Source: Kosakonia radicincitans DSM 16656
GTDB lineage: Bacteria > Pseudomonadota > Gammaproteobacteria > Enterobacterales > Enterobacteriaceae
Reading direction: 5' to 3'
DNA length: 64,000 bases
Assembly: GCF_000280495.2 (NCBI RefSeq)
Contig: NZ_CP018016.1
Location: forward strand, 4,836,001 to 4,900,000
Position numbers and translations under genes: made by a program. The notes beneath the pieces are model-generated. The model did no database searches. It was not told the DNA's origin and worked only from the letters and a program-made list of their open reading frames with translations. Shown in pieces: positions 37,894 to 47,606 of the stretch (positions are counted from its first letter, which is position 1; every line of letters starts with the position of its first letter).

Positions 37894-39264
37894 TTACTGC
37901 CGCACCACCACCAGTTTCTGGTTCACAAACTCTTTAATACCTAAATCAGAGAGTTCGCGTCCAAAGCCAGAGCGCTTCACGCCGCCGAACGGCAATTCTG
38001 CGGCGGTATCGGTCAGCCAGTTGATCCACACCATTCCGGTTTCAATGCGCGAAGCCATCTGTTTCGCGCGCTTGATATTGCGGCTGAAGATTGCCCCGCC
38101 GAGGCCATAGTGCGAATCATTAGCCAGTCGAACAGCTTCATCATCGTTATTCACCACATAAATTTGCGCCACCGGGCCAAAGAACTCTTCAAAGTAAGCC
38201 GGGTTATCGCGCGTAATATGGGTCAAAATGGTTGGTTCAAAGAAGTTGCCTTCGCTTTTGGCAGGTTTACCACCGAAATGCAGTTTCGCCCCTTTTTGTA
38301 CCGCCTCGCTCACCTGCTGGCTTAGCGTATCCAGCGCCTCTTTCGACGAAAGCGGGCCAAGCGTGGTGCTTTCATCCAGTGGATCGCCCAGCTTCACCTG
38401 GCCGAAAGCGTCCGTGAATTTGCGCAGAAATTGATCGGCAATATCCTGATGAATAATAAAGCGTTTGGCTGCCGTACAAACCTGGCCCGCATTCGCCAGG
38501 CGTGCCTGCACGCCGGTTTCCACCGCCTTATCCAGATCGGCGTCATCCAGCACAATAAACACGTCATTCCCGCCCAGTTCCAGCGTCGATTTTTTGATGT
38601 GCTTCGCCGCCTGCGCCGCTACCGCGCTACCGGCTTTTTCCGAACCAGTCAGCGCCGCGCCCTGCACGCGCGGATCGGCAATAATGGCCGATACCTGATC
38701 GGAAGAGATAAACAGATTGGTCCACGCCCCTTCCGGTGCGCCCGCTTCCCGCACCAGATGGGCAAAAGCTTCGGCGCACTGCGGCACGATGCTGGCATGT
38801 TTACAGAGAACCGGGTTACCGGCGGCGAAGTTTGGCGCCAGTACGCGCATCAACTGGTAATAGGGGAAGTTCCACGGCTCCACGGCCATGATCACGCCAA
38901 TCGGATGGTGCTCAACCCACGCTTCGCCGAGTTCAGACGGGTATTTCACCGGTGCCAGGAAGGTTTTCGCGTTATCGGCATAGTAGCGGGCGATCTGCGC
39001 ACAGAGCTGTACTTCGCTGCGGCTTTGCGCAATCAGTTTCCCCATCTCACGGCTGGCGATTTTTGCCAGCGCTTCCTGCTGGTTATCAATCAGATCGGCC
39101 AGTTTGTGCAACACCGTAAGCCGCTGATCAATATCCCCCTTCGACCACGAAGAGTGATACAGCGCATCCGCTTTTGTCAGTGCCACTTCAATTTCGGCAT
39201 CATTGTGGTTCGCGTACTCTTTAATGAGCTGATTGTTAAAAGGATTCACAGTTTTATAAGCCAT
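37894..39264 (-). CDS. NAD(P)-dependent aldehyde dehydrogenase, succinate-semialdehyde type (Sad-like)
   Basis: 456 aa aldehyde dehydrogenase. The catalytic Glu is in TLELGGND and the nucleophilic Cys in [12 protein letters not shown]; cofactor contacts include [11 protein letters not shown] and LTGSEKAG. It is most like E. coli Sad/YneI (succinate semialdehyde dehydrogenase) in length and motifs, but substrate is not certain. It is divergent from a VOC-family gene, with a 12-bp palindrome (AGTCTTAAGACT, 39315-39326) between them. Confidence 0.88.
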   Translation of the reverse strand: MAYKTVNPFNNQLIKEYANHNDAEIEVALTKADALYHSSWSKGDIDQRLTVLHKLADLIDNQQEALAKIASREMGKLIAQSRSEVQLCAQIARYYADNAKTFLAPVKYPSELGEAWVEHHPIGVIMAVEPWNFPYYQLMRVLAPNFAAGNPVLCKHASIVPQCAEAFAHLVREAGAPEGAWTNLFISSDQVSAIIADPRVQGAALTGSEKAGSAVAAQAAKHIKKSTLELGGNDVFIVLDDADLDKAVETGVQARLANAGQVCTAAKRFIIHQDIADQFLRKFTDAFGQVKLGDPLDESTTLGPLSSKEALDTLSQQVSEAVQKGAKLHFGGKPAKSEGNFFEPTILTHITRDNPAYFEEFFGPVAQIYVVNNDDEAVRLANDSHYGLGGAIFSRNIKRAKQMASRIETGMVWINWLTDTAAELPFGGVKRSGFGRELSDLGIKEFVNQKLVVVRQ

Positions 39265-39314
39265 ATTACATGTCTCCTGGTATCGTCATTCATTAAGTTT
39301 TAAACGCTGGCACA

Positions 39315-39326
39315 AGTCTTAAGACT
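39315..39326. promoter_or_regulatory. 12-bp palindrome between dehydrogenase and VOC genes
   Basis: AGTCTTAAGACT is a perfect palindrome 51 nt upstream of the dehydrogenase start; a related half-site GTCTTGTAAG follows at 39341. Possible operator; no regulator is assigned. Confidence 0.35.
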
Positions 39327-39462
39327 AGTTGATACATGATGTCTTGTAAGAATAAACAGGATAAAGATAAGTAAAGATAATGATTAACCGGCAGGTTATA
39401 GCGTTGATTTTGGCAGACGTACGTTGCGCTATGCTTATGCGATGAACATCACAGGAGGCAGC

Positions 39463-39984
39463 ATGCAGCAGACCGTTCGCGGGATCGATCATATTGGTAT
39501 TACCGTGCAGGATATCGAAGAGGCCACGCAATTTCTCACCCAGGCGCTGGGCGCCGAACTGATTTATCAGTCCGTTTCGCCGGAAGATAAAGATCTTGAT
39601 AACGATGCGCAGCAGAAGACGTTAGGCCTGGTGCCGGGTACGGTGGTGAAAGCGGTGAGGATGTTGAAACTCGCGCATGGCCCCGGCATTGAGCTGTTTG
39701 AAATGCAGGGACCATCACAGCGGGAAGCGCAGCGGGCAAATGATTTTGGCCTGCAGCACTTTGCGGTTTACAGCGACGATATTGAACGCGCGTTACAGCG
39801 TTTTCGCGCGGCGGGCGGCGAAGTGTTTACCGCGCCGCAGCCGCTGAGTTTTGCCACCGAAAAAGGCGAGGGTAATGTGTTTTGCTACGGCCGTACGCCG
39901 TGGGGCAGCATCGTCGAGTTTATCTCCCGGCCCTCGCCGATGCCCTATGAGCGCGAAACGCCACTGCGCCGCTGGAAGCCCTGA
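39463..39984 (+). CDS. VOC-superfamily (glyoxalase/dioxygenase-like) protein
   Basis: 173 aa from ATG at 39463, four bases after ACAGGAGG. Metal-type motifs of the vicinal oxygen chelate fold are visible: RGIDHIGITVQDI at the N-terminus, LQHFAVYSDDIERAL in the second module and WGSIVEFIS near the end. This layout suits an isomerase, lyase or extradiol-type enzyme; the substrate is unknown. It converges on an amidohydrolase gene with only 1 nt between the stops. Confidence 0.85.
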   Translation: MQQTVRGIDHIGITVQDIEEATQFLTQALGAELIYQSVSPEDKDLDNDAQQKTLGLVPGTVVKAVRMLKLAHGPGIELFEMQGPSQREAQRANDFGLQHFAVYSDDIERALQRFRAAGGEVFTAPQPLSFATEKGEGNVFCYGRTPWGSIVEFISRPSPMPYERETPLRRWKP

Positions 39985-39985
39985 C

Positions 39986-41089
39986 TCAGCCCAGCACATC
40001 CTGCACACAGGCTTTAAACACTTTCACGCCGAGCGCTAATGCTTCGCGGTCAAAGTGCATTTCCGGGTGATGCAGCCCCGGCGTCAGGTTGGCGCCCAGC
40101 CCCCAGAAACCGCCTTTCACCTGCGGGCGCAGACGCAGGTAGTGGAAGAAGTCTTCACTGCCTGGCGTTGATTTCGGTTCGGTCAACCCGGCATCGCCAA
40201 ACACGCTACGAATTGCGCGGGAAACCACTTCCGTTGCCTCATCATGAATAATGGCGGCAGGCATCTCTTTCAGGATGCGGATCTCCGCGCGTGCGCCATA
40301 CGCCGCGGCGCTGCTCTCAATGGCGCGCAGCACCTGTTGCTTGAGTGTATCCATGGATTCGTTCTGCGCCGCACGCAAATCCCAGCACACCTGCGCTTTA
40401 TCGGGAATCGAGTTTGTTACTCCGGCATCGCAGAGAAAACGCGTGGCTTTCGCGCTCCAGGTCAGCGACGGCGCAAGGTGAATGCCATTCACAGCCTGTA
40501 CCGCGTGCGCCGCGGCATCCAGCGCGTTCACCCCTAAATGCGGGCGCGCGGCGTGCGCCGCTTTACCGTGGAACATCACTTCAACAGTGGCAGATGCCGA
40601 GTAGTACATCGCCGGAACAGCCTGCCCCATCGGGCACTCTTCCAGCGGGCGCAGGTGGAAGCCGAGCAGCATATCGACATCTTCCAGCACGCCAGCCTCG
40701 GTGAGGGCGATCGCTCCGGTGCCCAGTTCTTCGGCCGGCTGGAAGATAAACTTCAGCTTGCCCTTTTTCACCACCCCTTCCGCCATCACTTCCTGGGCGG
40801 TGGTCAGTACCACGGAAGAGTGACCATCGTGGCCGCAGGTGTGGCGCGCGACATGCTCGCCATTGATGATATGTCCCAGCGCATCCATATCGGCGCGCAA
40901 CGCCAGCACCGGACCAGGTTTACCGCTGTCCAGCACGGCCACGATGCCGGTGGTGTTATTCACCTGGCGCGTGACCTGGTAGCCCGCCGCCTCCAGTACG
41001 CCTGCGATGTAGGCAGAGGTTTTGTACTCTTCGAATCCCAGCTCCGGGATCTGATGCAGGTAATTAAAGTGTTCTAATGTGCGTGACAC
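39986..41089 (-). CDS. M20D-family amidohydrolase
   Basis: 367 aa binuclear zinc amidohydrolase of the AbgA/HmrA/IAA-amino-acid hydrolase type. Metal motifs are LRADMDAL, HTCGHDGHSS, the catalytic Glu pair region FQPAEELGTGA, HAARPHLGVN and the C-terminal GSEDFFHYL. Such enzymes cleave N-acyl amino acids or dipeptides. It is transcribed after yjiH and yjiG (24-nt gap), taking the place that the isoaspartyl dipeptidase iadA has beside yjiGH in E. coli. Confidence 0.9.
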   Translation of the reverse strand: MSRTLEHFNYLHQIPELGFEEYKTSAYIAGVLEAAGYQVTRQVNNTTGIVAVLDSGKPGPVLALRADMDALGHIINGEHVARHTCGHDGHSSVVLTTAQEVMAEGVVKKGKLKFIFQPAEELGTGAIALTEAGVLEDVDMLLGFHLRPLEECPMGQAVPAMYYSASATVEVMFHGKAAHAARPHLGVNALDAAAHAVQAVNGIHLAPSLTWSAKATRFLCDAGVTNSIPDKAQVCWDLRAAQNESMDTLKQQVLRAIESSAAAYGARAEIRILKEMPAAIIHDEATEVVSRAIRSVFGDAGLTEPKSTPGSEDFFHYLRLRPQVKGGFWGLGANLTPGLHHPEMHFDREALALGVKVFKACVQDVLG

Positions 41090-41113
41090 GTCTTACTCCT
41101 TGGTATTCTTTAC

Positions 41114-41581
41114 TCAGGCAATAGCGCGCATGATCAGCATAGAAATAATCGCGTTAAGAATGCTGACGGCCATCAGTAACGGCCAGTACTTCTTCGGGAC
41201 ATCGGCCACACCCAGCAGGCGGCCCATATACTGTAGCTGTGAACCCATTAAAAAGATGGCCGGGGCGAGAATGGTGATCTGCCCGACATCAAGCTGACCT
41301 TTACTCAGCAGGCTGATAGCAACGCCGGTTCCAGCGGAAGAGGAGAGCCAGGCGGTGAGCAGCACGGTCACGGCTTCGCCCGGCAGGCCGAACACGCCCA
41401 TCAGCGGTGCGAAGAGATGACCAATAATCTGCATCACGCCCAGTAAGTTGAGCATTTCAGCAATCACATAGGCCATTACGACATTCGGCATCAGGTTATT
41501 AATGGCGATATTAAAACCTTTACGTGCGCCGATAACGAAAATATCAAACGGGTTGCCGGAGACTTTGGCGGTATTATTCAT
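41114..41581 (-). CDS. yjiG: YjiG-family permease subunit (SpmB-like)
   Basis: 155 aa membrane protein with four to five hydrophobic segments; Gate/nucleoside-recognition domain family, as SpmB and E. coli YjiG (153 aa). Contains the recurrent VFGLPGEAVTVLLTAW and PAIFLMGSQLQYMGR motifs. It overlaps yjiH by 8 nt, so the two are probably one transporter, and the adjacent amidohydrolase suggests an acyl amino acid or peptide substrate (inference). Confidence 0.87.
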   Translation of the reverse strand: MNNTAKVSGNPFDIFVIGARKGFNIAINNLMPNVVMAYVIAEMLNLLGVMQIIGHLFAPLMGVFGLPGEAVTVLLTAWLSSSAGTGVAISLLSKGQLDVGQITILAPAIFLMGSQLQYMGRLLGVADVPKKYWPLLMAVSILNAIISMLIMRAIA

Positions 41582-42257
41582 GGTCGAAATCTCTCTTATA
41601 GACAGTATTTAATGTCAGGCGAACCACGGCGGCGCCAACGAATTTCAGGACAAACATTAAGACCAGCGGAATAATGATCGGAATGGTTAATGAGGCAAAC
41701 ATCGCCGATCCAATCGAGAAGTAATTATTAATTAATCCGGCACCGGAATATTGCCACGCGCCCATAATTACCACGTCCTTACGGGCAATTTTTCCGCTGT
41801 CATACAGCTCTTTGGTGAGCGCCGCACCGGCATCGGTACTTTGCAGGTCAGTGATCAACGCCAACCCGGTGTAGCCCGGAATACCCAGCAGCGGTTTCAG
41901 CAGCGGCGTCAGTAACTTGTGCGCCGCGCGAATAGCACCATAGTGGGTAAAAATCTCCAGCAGCCCCAGCGCCAGCATAACCGTTGGCACCAGCGACAGC
42001 GCAAACAAGAAACCCGCTTTGGCGCTGATGCCGCCGCTGCCGATAAAGGTGCTGGTTTCCGGCGACTTCATGGTGCCAAAACTACCGCCCAGCGTGGTGA
42101 AGTCGAAGGCGCCCAGCCACGCCATACCGTCCACTTTAAAAAAGAAACCGGAAAAAACCAGCAGCACAATGATCAAGGAGATCCAGGCACCCGGCCCCAC
42201 TTTCCACTCGTTTGCTTCTTCGTTTGCCGGTTGCTCCAGCGTTTTAGATTCGCTCAT
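41574..42257 (-). CDS. yjiH: YjiH-family permease subunit (SpmA-like)
   Basis: 227 aa, the E. coli YjiH length, with about six hydrophobic segments and Gate-domain motif GIPGYTGLALITDLQSTDAG. ATG at 42257 with AAGAGAG upstream. First gene of yjiH-yjiG-amidohydrolase and divergent from a LysR regulator that probably controls it. Confidence 0.88.
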   Translation of the reverse strand: MSESKTLEQPANEEANEWKVGPGAWISLIIVLLVFSGFFFKVDGMAWLGAFDFTTLGGSFGTMKSPETSTFIGSGGISAKAGFLFALSLVPTVMLALGLLEIFTHYGAIRAAHKLLTPLLKPLLGIPGYTGLALITDLQSTDAGAALTKELYDSGKIARKDVVIMGAWQYSGAGLINNYFSIGSAMFASLTIPIIIPLVLMFVLKFVGAAVVRLTLNTVYKRDFDHE

Positions 42258-42637
42258 AACATCTCTCTTTAAATATAAATTAGATGACCATGTTGTATGA
42301 ATAAGCAGGATCCGTGCCTGAATAACAAAATGCTAAAATAAATAACTGGCATTGCATTTTTTAACGCAATAAAAAACCTTCCCGAAAAAATACCGGGAAT
42401 AAAAAGCAAAGTTAGCGAAAATTTATTTAATTAAGCCCTGACACTGCCCTAATAAAATAACCTCTCACCGTTTTCGGGCACCGTTTTGGTGCAATTCTAT
42501 CGGCGTTGTTTTTCATTTCCTCCCGGCAGAATAAATTAAGCATTAATTTGATTATCTCTATTAAACCGGCATGATAAATGCCTGCAAATGAATGTTATTG
42601 TTGCTTTCAGGTCAACAGTCGAGCGAGGAAACGGCGC
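42258..42637. other. yjiH-lysR divergent control region
   Basis: 380 nt, strongly A/T-rich, without a gene. It includes a small inverted repeat TTCCCG/CGGGAA near 42379-42398. LysR T-N11-A sites are likely but none is distinctive enough to place. Confidence 0.5.
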
Positions 42638-43534
42638 ATGTTTCAGGACAAACCGGTCGGTTATCTGTATGAAGTGGGCATCCAGGGTGGCATTCGCCGC
42701 GCGGCGGATATCCTCGGCGTTAACCCGTCGGTTATCAGCCGTCAGATAGCCCAACTGGAACGCGCGCTCCAGCTACCGTTGTTGGAGCGGCGTGGACGAA
42801 ACGTGGTGCTGACGGAAGCCGGTCGCCTGCTGGCCGAGGACTATTTCGCCAGCCGCCAGCGGCGGGAGAAGCTGGAAAGCCAGCTAAAAGATCTGCGCCA
42901 TATGCGCGGCGGCACGATTTCGGTCCGCATTGGCGGCGGGCTGATCACCGCCTTTATCGAAGGCGTGATGCGTGAATTCGCCAAATCTTATCCGCAGGTG
43001 TTTGTCGATATCGTGGTGGGCAGCATGCAGGAGATGCTCAACGATATTGTCAGCGGCGAAGCCGATATGGCGCTGGCATTCGGCCCGATCGGTACGCCAG
43101 AGCTCAAACGCCACAGCTTCCAGTGGGGGCCGATTTGCGCGGTCGTGTCGCCGCAGCATCCAATCGCCGGGCGCAGCAGTATCACCATTGAAGAGCTGGC
43201 GGAGTACCCGCTGATCGCGCTGACGGAAAACTTTGGCCTGCAACGCCATATGAATGCGATGTTTAAAAGCCAGGGGTTGCAGTTTCACCCGGCGTACCGC
43301 TGCAACCAGTTTTCCACCGCCATGGGCATGAGCCAGGCCGGGCTGGGTATTTCGTTTATGACCGCTTATGCCGCCGCCGATCCTATTCGCCAGGGCTCGC
43401 TGGTTGCCGTGCCGCTCGATCATCCGATTGCCAGCAGCGCGCAGTGCCATCTGCTGCGTAGCTCCGACCGCCGCTTTACCCCGGCAGCCCACCATATGTG
43501 GCAGCTACTGCGCAATGCGTTTAGCGACAAATAA
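42638..43534 (+). CDS. LysR-family transcriptional regulator
   Basis: 298 aa from ATG at 42638 (GAGGAAA upstream). The N-terminal winged helix reads GGIRRAADILGVNPSVISRQIAQLE with LLERRGRNVVLTEAGRLL; the effector domain starts near residue 88 (GTISVRIGGG). Divergent from yjiH-yjiG-amidohydrolase, the usual arrangement for a LysR activator of that operon. Effector unknown. Confidence 0.92.
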   Translation: MFQDKPVGYLYEVGIQGGIRRAADILGVNPSVISRQIAQLERALQLPLLERRGRNVVLTEAGRLLAEDYFASRQRREKLESQLKDLRHMRGGTISVRIGGGLITAFIEGVMREFAKSYPQVFVDIVVGSMQEMLNDIVSGEADMALAFGPIGTPELKRHSFQWGPICAVVSPQHPIAGRSSITIEELAEYPLIALTENFGLQRHMNAMFKSQGLQFHPAYRCNQFSTAMGMSQAGLGISFMTAYAAADPIRQGSLVAVPLDHPIASSAQCHLLRSSDRRFTPAAHHMWQLLRNAFSDK

Positions 43535-43578
43535 CAACCTGTGATATACCTGAAATCACATCACTCACCAGGGCAGCT

Positions 43579-44343
43579 ATGTCGATCATCCGCGATATTC
43601 AACAAACGTTCCGCCGTCTGCCCGGCGTCGAGTTGCGCAGCACCTGGCGCAGCCAGCAGGCTTATAAACGCCACAGCCATCCGCAACTGTCGATTGGCGC
43701 GATACTCGATGGACAAACCCGCTGCGTCTGCCATCAGCAAGAATACCTGCTACAGGCGGGCGATCTGATGGTTATTCCGGCCTTAACGCCGCACAGCTGT
43801 AATCCGCTTGCCGGGCAACCACGCAGCTACCATATGCTGTATCTGACGCAGGAAGCTCGCCCTCAGCCCGCATTGCAGGTGATCCGCAACCCATGGCTTT
43901 TCCACCAGTATCTGCAAATTGTGGCGCTTATTGAGCATGAGAAAGCGCGGGAGTTACCGGCGGCCATCGCTCATCTGCTGAATGCGCTGCCCGCCAACAG
44001 CAATCATCCTTCCGCGCTGCGTACACTGAGCCAGCAATTGCAGGCCGCGTTAACCGATAACCTGCAATCGCCGCCGACGCTGGATGCGCTGGCGTACGGT
44101 TTTTCGCTGCGCAAAGAGACGCTGATCCGCGTTTTTAAGCAGGACACCGGCCTGACGCCCGGCAGCTTTCTGAATATCGCCCGCGTGGAGTTTGCCAAAA
44201 GCCGCCTGCGCGCCGGGGAAACGCTGGCCGACGTCAGTTACCAGAGCGGTTTTGCCGATCAGAGCCACTTTCACCGCACCTTTGTGAACTACACCGCCGC
44301 CACGCCGCGCCAGTACGCCCGATCAATATCCGACAATAAATAG
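43579..44343 (+). CDS. AraC-family regulator with cupin domain
   Basis: 254 aa. The N-terminal cupin segment (HSHPQLSIGAILDG and AGDLMVIPALTPHSCNP) senses a ligand; the C-terminal double helix-turn-helix ends with ADVSYQSGFADQSHFHRTFVNYTAATPRQY. The LysE-type exporter 49 nt downstream on the same strand is its likely target; AraC-LysE pairs of this layout are common in enterobacteria. Confidence 0.92.
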   Translation: MSIIRDIQQTFRRLPGVELRSTWRSQQAYKRHSHPQLSIGAILDGQTRCVCHQQEYLLQAGDLMVIPALTPHSCNPLAGQPRSYHMLYLTQEARPQPALQVIRNPWLFHQYLQIVALIEHEKARELPAAIAHLLNALPANSNHPSALRTLSQQLQAALTDNLQSPPTLDALAYGFSLRKETLIRVFKQDTGLTPGSFLNIARVEFAKSRLRAGETLADVSYQSGFADQSHFHRTFVNYTAATPRQYARSISDNK

Positions 44344-44392
44344 CGCTCCCTCTGCGCTACGGTGGCCTCTGTTTTTTCCTGTTGAGGTCACT

Positions 44393-45037
44393 ATGGAATC
44401 GCTGTTTCCCTCTGCTTTTCCCGCACTGGCGCTGGCGCATTTTGTCGCGCTGCTTAGCCCAGGTCCAGATTTCTTCCTGCTGATCGGCTTTGCCATTCGT
44501 TACCGCCTGCGCGGCAGCGCCGGGTTATGCGTCGGCATCGCCACCGGCAATGCACTCTATATTGTGCTGGTGATTATGGGTGCCAGAGCCCTGCGTCAAT
44601 TCGCGCCGCTGTTCACCGCCATCGAACTGCTCGGTGCGCTCTATTTGCTGTGGATTGGCACCCATTTGCTGCGTAGCCGCCCGCAAACGCTGGCCATCAC
44701 ACACACGCAGCAGCAGCGCCCGTCGTTGCGAAAACAGTGCCTGCTCGGGCTCGGTTCCGCTTTGCTGAACCCGAAAAATGCGCTGTTTTATCTTGCGCTG
44801 ATGACCGCACTGCTGGGGCCGGAGGTGACGCTGCTTCAGCAATCGGCAAGCGGCATCTGGATGGTGCTGGTGGTGCTGTTGTGGGATCTGGCGCTGGTCA
44901 CGCTGATTGGCCTGCCCGCCGTGCAACAACGCCTGAGCCGCAGCATCTGCTGGATAGAACGCAGCGCTGGCGCAGTACTGATTGTGTTTGGGGTGTGGAT
45001 CCTTGCTGGATTACTGCGGGATCTGCTTGCGATTTAA
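44393..45037 (+). CDS. LysE/RhtB-family amino acid exporter
   Basis: 214 aa with six hydrophobic segments and the family signature LLSPGPDFFLLIGFAIRY near residue 22, plus LLNPKNALFYLALM. ATG at 44393 with GAGG upstream. Exports amino acids or related metabolites; substrate not assignable. Adjacent to the AraC regulator. Confidence 0.9.
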   Translation: MESLFPSAFPALALAHFVALLSPGPDFFLLIGFAIRYRLRGSAGLCVGIATGNALYIVLVIMGARALRQFAPLFTAIELLGALYLLWIGTHLLRSRPQTLAITHTQQQRPSLRKQCLLGLGSALLNPKNALFYLALMTALLGPEVTLLQQSASGIWMVLVVLLWDLALVTLIGLPAVQQRLSRSICWIERSAGAVLIVFGVWILAGLLRDLLAI

Positions 45038-45077
45038 CCTTTTGCATGAATCTGTCGTTGGGTTATATGCTTAAGTC

Positions 45078-46358
45078 ATGGAAAAATTAGCCGAACTTAA
45101 GCGCGCCAAGCGTCTGGCGCTCTCGCTGTTGCTGGTTGCAGCCGCAACGTTTATCACTACGCTGTTCCTGCCGCCAGGGTTCTGGGTGAGCGGGATCAAA
45201 GCCATTGCTGAAGCGGCAATGGTAGGCGCGCTGGCGGACTGGTTTGCCGTGGTGGCGCTGTTTCATCGCGTACCGTTGCCGTTCATTTCCCGCCATACGG
45301 CGATCATCCCGCGCAATAAAGATCGAATCGGCGACAACCTTGGCCAGTTCGTGCAGGAGAAGTTTCTCGATACGCAGTCGCTGGTGGCACTGATCCAGCG
45401 CCACCAACCAGCGCAGATGATCGGCGTCTGGTTTAGCCAGCCGGAAAACGCGCAGCGCGTCGGCCAGCATCTGTTGCAGGTCATGAGCGGTTTTCTGGAA
45501 ATGGCCGATGACTCCCGCATTCAGCGCCTGCTGCGCCGCGCGGTGCATAAAGCTATCGATAAAGTCGATCTGACCGAAACCAGCGCCATCATGCTGGAGA
45601 GCCTGACGCGCAACAATCGCCACCAGAAGCTGCTCGATACCTTAATCGCCCAGCTTATCGCCCTCCTGCAGCGGCAGAGCACCCGCACCTTTATTGCCCG
45701 CCAGGTTGTGCACTGGCTGGAGACCGATCACCCGATGAAAGCAAAGCTGCTGCCAACGGAATGGCTCGGCGAGCAGAGCGCGGATCTGGTCTCCGAGGCG
45801 GTGAATTCTCTGCTGGATGATATTAACGAAGACCGCGCGCATCAGATCCGCCAGGCTTTTGATCGCGCAACCATCAAGCTGATCGCCAATCTGAAAACCG
45901 ATCCGGAAATCGCCGAGCGCGCAGACAACATCAAAGAATATCTGAAGAATGACGAAGCCTTTAATCGCTATGTCGGCGAGATGTGGGCGGATCTGCGCGG
46001 CTGGATGAAAGCGGATATGCAGTCCACTGATTCGCGCATGAAAAAGCGCATCAGCGATGCCGGGCTGTGGTTCGGCGAAACACTGCTGGCAGACGGCGCG
46101 CTGCGCGCCTCGCTGAATGAGCATCTGGAGCAGGCGGCATATCGCGTCGCGCCTGATTTTGCCGCTTTTTTAACGCGCCATATCAGCGACACGGTAAAAA
46201 GCTGGGACGCGCGGGACATGTCGCGCCAGGTGGAACTGAACATTGGCAAGGATCTGCAATTTATCCGCATCAACGGCACGCTGGTCGGCGGCTGCATTGG
46301 CCTGATCCTTTATCTGCTGTCACAGTTGCCCACGCTGCTGCACTTTTCTCCTTTTTGA
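45078..46358 (+). CDS. yjiN: YjiN inner-membrane protein (DUF445)
   Basis: 426 aa, the length of E. coli YjiN. One hydrophobic helix near residues 13-33 and one at the C-terminus ([18 protein letters not shown]) flank a long mainly helical domain. The DUF445 signature [18 protein letters not shown] is at about residues 47-64. Function unknown. The ATG has only a weak ribosome-binding site. Confidence 0.92.
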   Translation: MEKLAELKRAKRLALSLLLVAAATFITTLFLPPGFWVSGIKAIAEAAMVGALADWFAVVALFHRVPLPFISRHTAIIPRNKDRIGDNLGQFVQEKFLDTQSLVALIQRHQPAQMIGVWFSQPENAQRVGQHLLQVMSGFLEMADDSRIQRLLRRAVHKAIDKVDLTETSAIMLESLTRNNRHQKLLDTLIAQLIALLQRQSTRTFIARQVVHWLETDHPMKAKLLPTEWLGEQSADLVSEAVNSLLDDINEDRAHQIRQAFDRATIKLIANLKTDPEIAERADNIKEYLKNDEAFNRYVGEMWADLRGWMKADMQSTDSRMKKRISDAGLWFGETLLADGALRASLNEHLEQAAYRVAPDFAAFLTRHISDTVKSWDARDMSRQVELNIGKDLQFIRINGTLVGGCIGLILYLLSQLPTLLHFSPF

Positions 46359-46445
46359 GCCGTCGCGATCAACAAAACCACATATTTATCGCGGCTATAA
46401 TGCGGCATCTTTTTATCATCTCCCGTGTCACGGGGAAGGAAAATC

Positions 46446-47597
46446 ATGTCGCTTATCACCGCACTCCCGGATGTTTTCGAGCAATTCTCCGCCGCCCGCC
46501 AGAAAGGCTTTCTCACCGTGATGGATCTGAAAGAACAGGGCATTCCGCTGGTCGGCACCTACTGCACGTTTATGCCGCAAGAGATCGCCATGGCAGCCGG
46601 AGCGGTGGTGGTTTCGCTCTGTTCCACCAACGATGAAACCATCGAAGAAGCCGAAAAAGATCTGCCGCGCAACCTCTGCCCGTTAATCAAAAGCAGCTAT
46701 GGCTTCGGTAAAACCGACAAATGTCCCTACTTCTACTTTTCCGATCTGGTAGTCGGCGAAACCACCTGCGACGGCAAGAAAAAAATGTACGAGTACATGG
46801 CCGAATTTAAAGCCGTACACGTGATGCAGCTGCCGAACAGCGCTGCGGATGCGGCCTCCCGCGCGCTATGGAAAGCGGAAATTTTGCGGTTACAGCAGGT
46901 TATCGAACAACGTTTTGGTCAGCCAATTAGCGAGGCCGCGCTGCGCGAGGCCATCGCGCTGAAAAACCGCGAACGCCAGGCGCTGGCGAACTTCTATCGC
47001 GTCGGGCAGCTTAATCCTCCTGCGCTTAGCGGCGTCGATATTTTGAAAGTGGTCTACGGCGCGACCTTCCGCTTCGATAAAGAGGCACTGATTAGCGAAC
47101 TGAACGCGATGGCTGAACAGGTCAGAGCGGACTGGCTGGCCGGAAAACGCCTCGATGCCCGCCCGCGCATTTTGATCACCGGCTGCCCGATTGGCGGCGC
47201 GGCGGAAAAAGTGGTGCGCGCCATTGAAGAGAACGGCGGCTGGGTGGTTGGTTACGAAAACTGCACCGGAGCGAAAGCGACCGAACGCTGCGTTGACGAG
47301 AGCGGCGATGTCTATGATGCATTGACCGACAAATACCTGGCGATTGGCTGCTCATGCATCTCCCCCAACGACGAACGGCTGAAGCTACTCAGCCAGATGG
47401 TGGACGAGTACCAGGCCGATGGCGTGATCGATGTGATTTTGCAGGCCTGCCACACTTATGCGGTCGAATCGCTGGCGATCAAACGTCACGTACGCCAGCA
47501 GCACAACATTCCTTATATGGCGATTGAGACGGATTACTCGACATCCGACATCGGGCAGCTCAGCACCCGCGTCGCCGCGTTTATTGAGATGCTGTAA
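46446..47597 (+). CDS. yjiM: YjiM, 2-hydroxyacyl-CoA dehydratase/double-cubane-type iron-sulfur protein
   Basis: 383 aa from ATG at 46446 (GGAAAATC upstream), the E. coli YjiM length. It belongs to the HgdB-like superfamily: conserved cysteines occur in GTYCTFMPQE, LCPLIKSSYG, ETTCDGKKKMYEY, ITGCPIGGAAEK, GYENCTGAK and QACHTYAVES. Related single-subunit proteins carry a double-cubane [8Fe-9S] cluster and perform low-potential reductions. The ASKHA activator yjiL follows by 9 nt, as expected for this enzyme class. Substrate unknown. Confidence 0.9.
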   Translation: MSLITALPDVFEQFSAARQKGFLTVMDLKEQGIPLVGTYCTFMPQEIAMAAGAVVVSLCSTNDETIEEAEKDLPRNLCPLIKSSYGFGKTDKCPYFYFSDLVVGETTCDGKKKMYEYMAEFKAVHVMQLPNSAADAASRALWKAEILRLQQVIEQRFGQPISEAALREAIALKNRERQALANFYRVGQLNPPALSGVDILKVVYGATFRFDKEALISELNAMAEQVRADWLAGKRLDARPRILITGCPIGGAAEKVVRAIEENGGWVVGYENCTGAKATERCVDESGDVYDALTDKYLAIGCSCISPNDERLKLLSQMVDEYQADGVIDVILQACHTYAVESLAIKRHVRQQHNIPYMAIETDYSTSDIGQLSTRVAAFIEML

Positions 47598-47606
47598 GGA
47601 GCTGTT

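Noticed and set aside
42258..42637. Specific LysR binding site in the yjiH-lysR region
   Set aside because: Several T-N11-A matches occur by chance in such AT-rich DNA, and none stands out.
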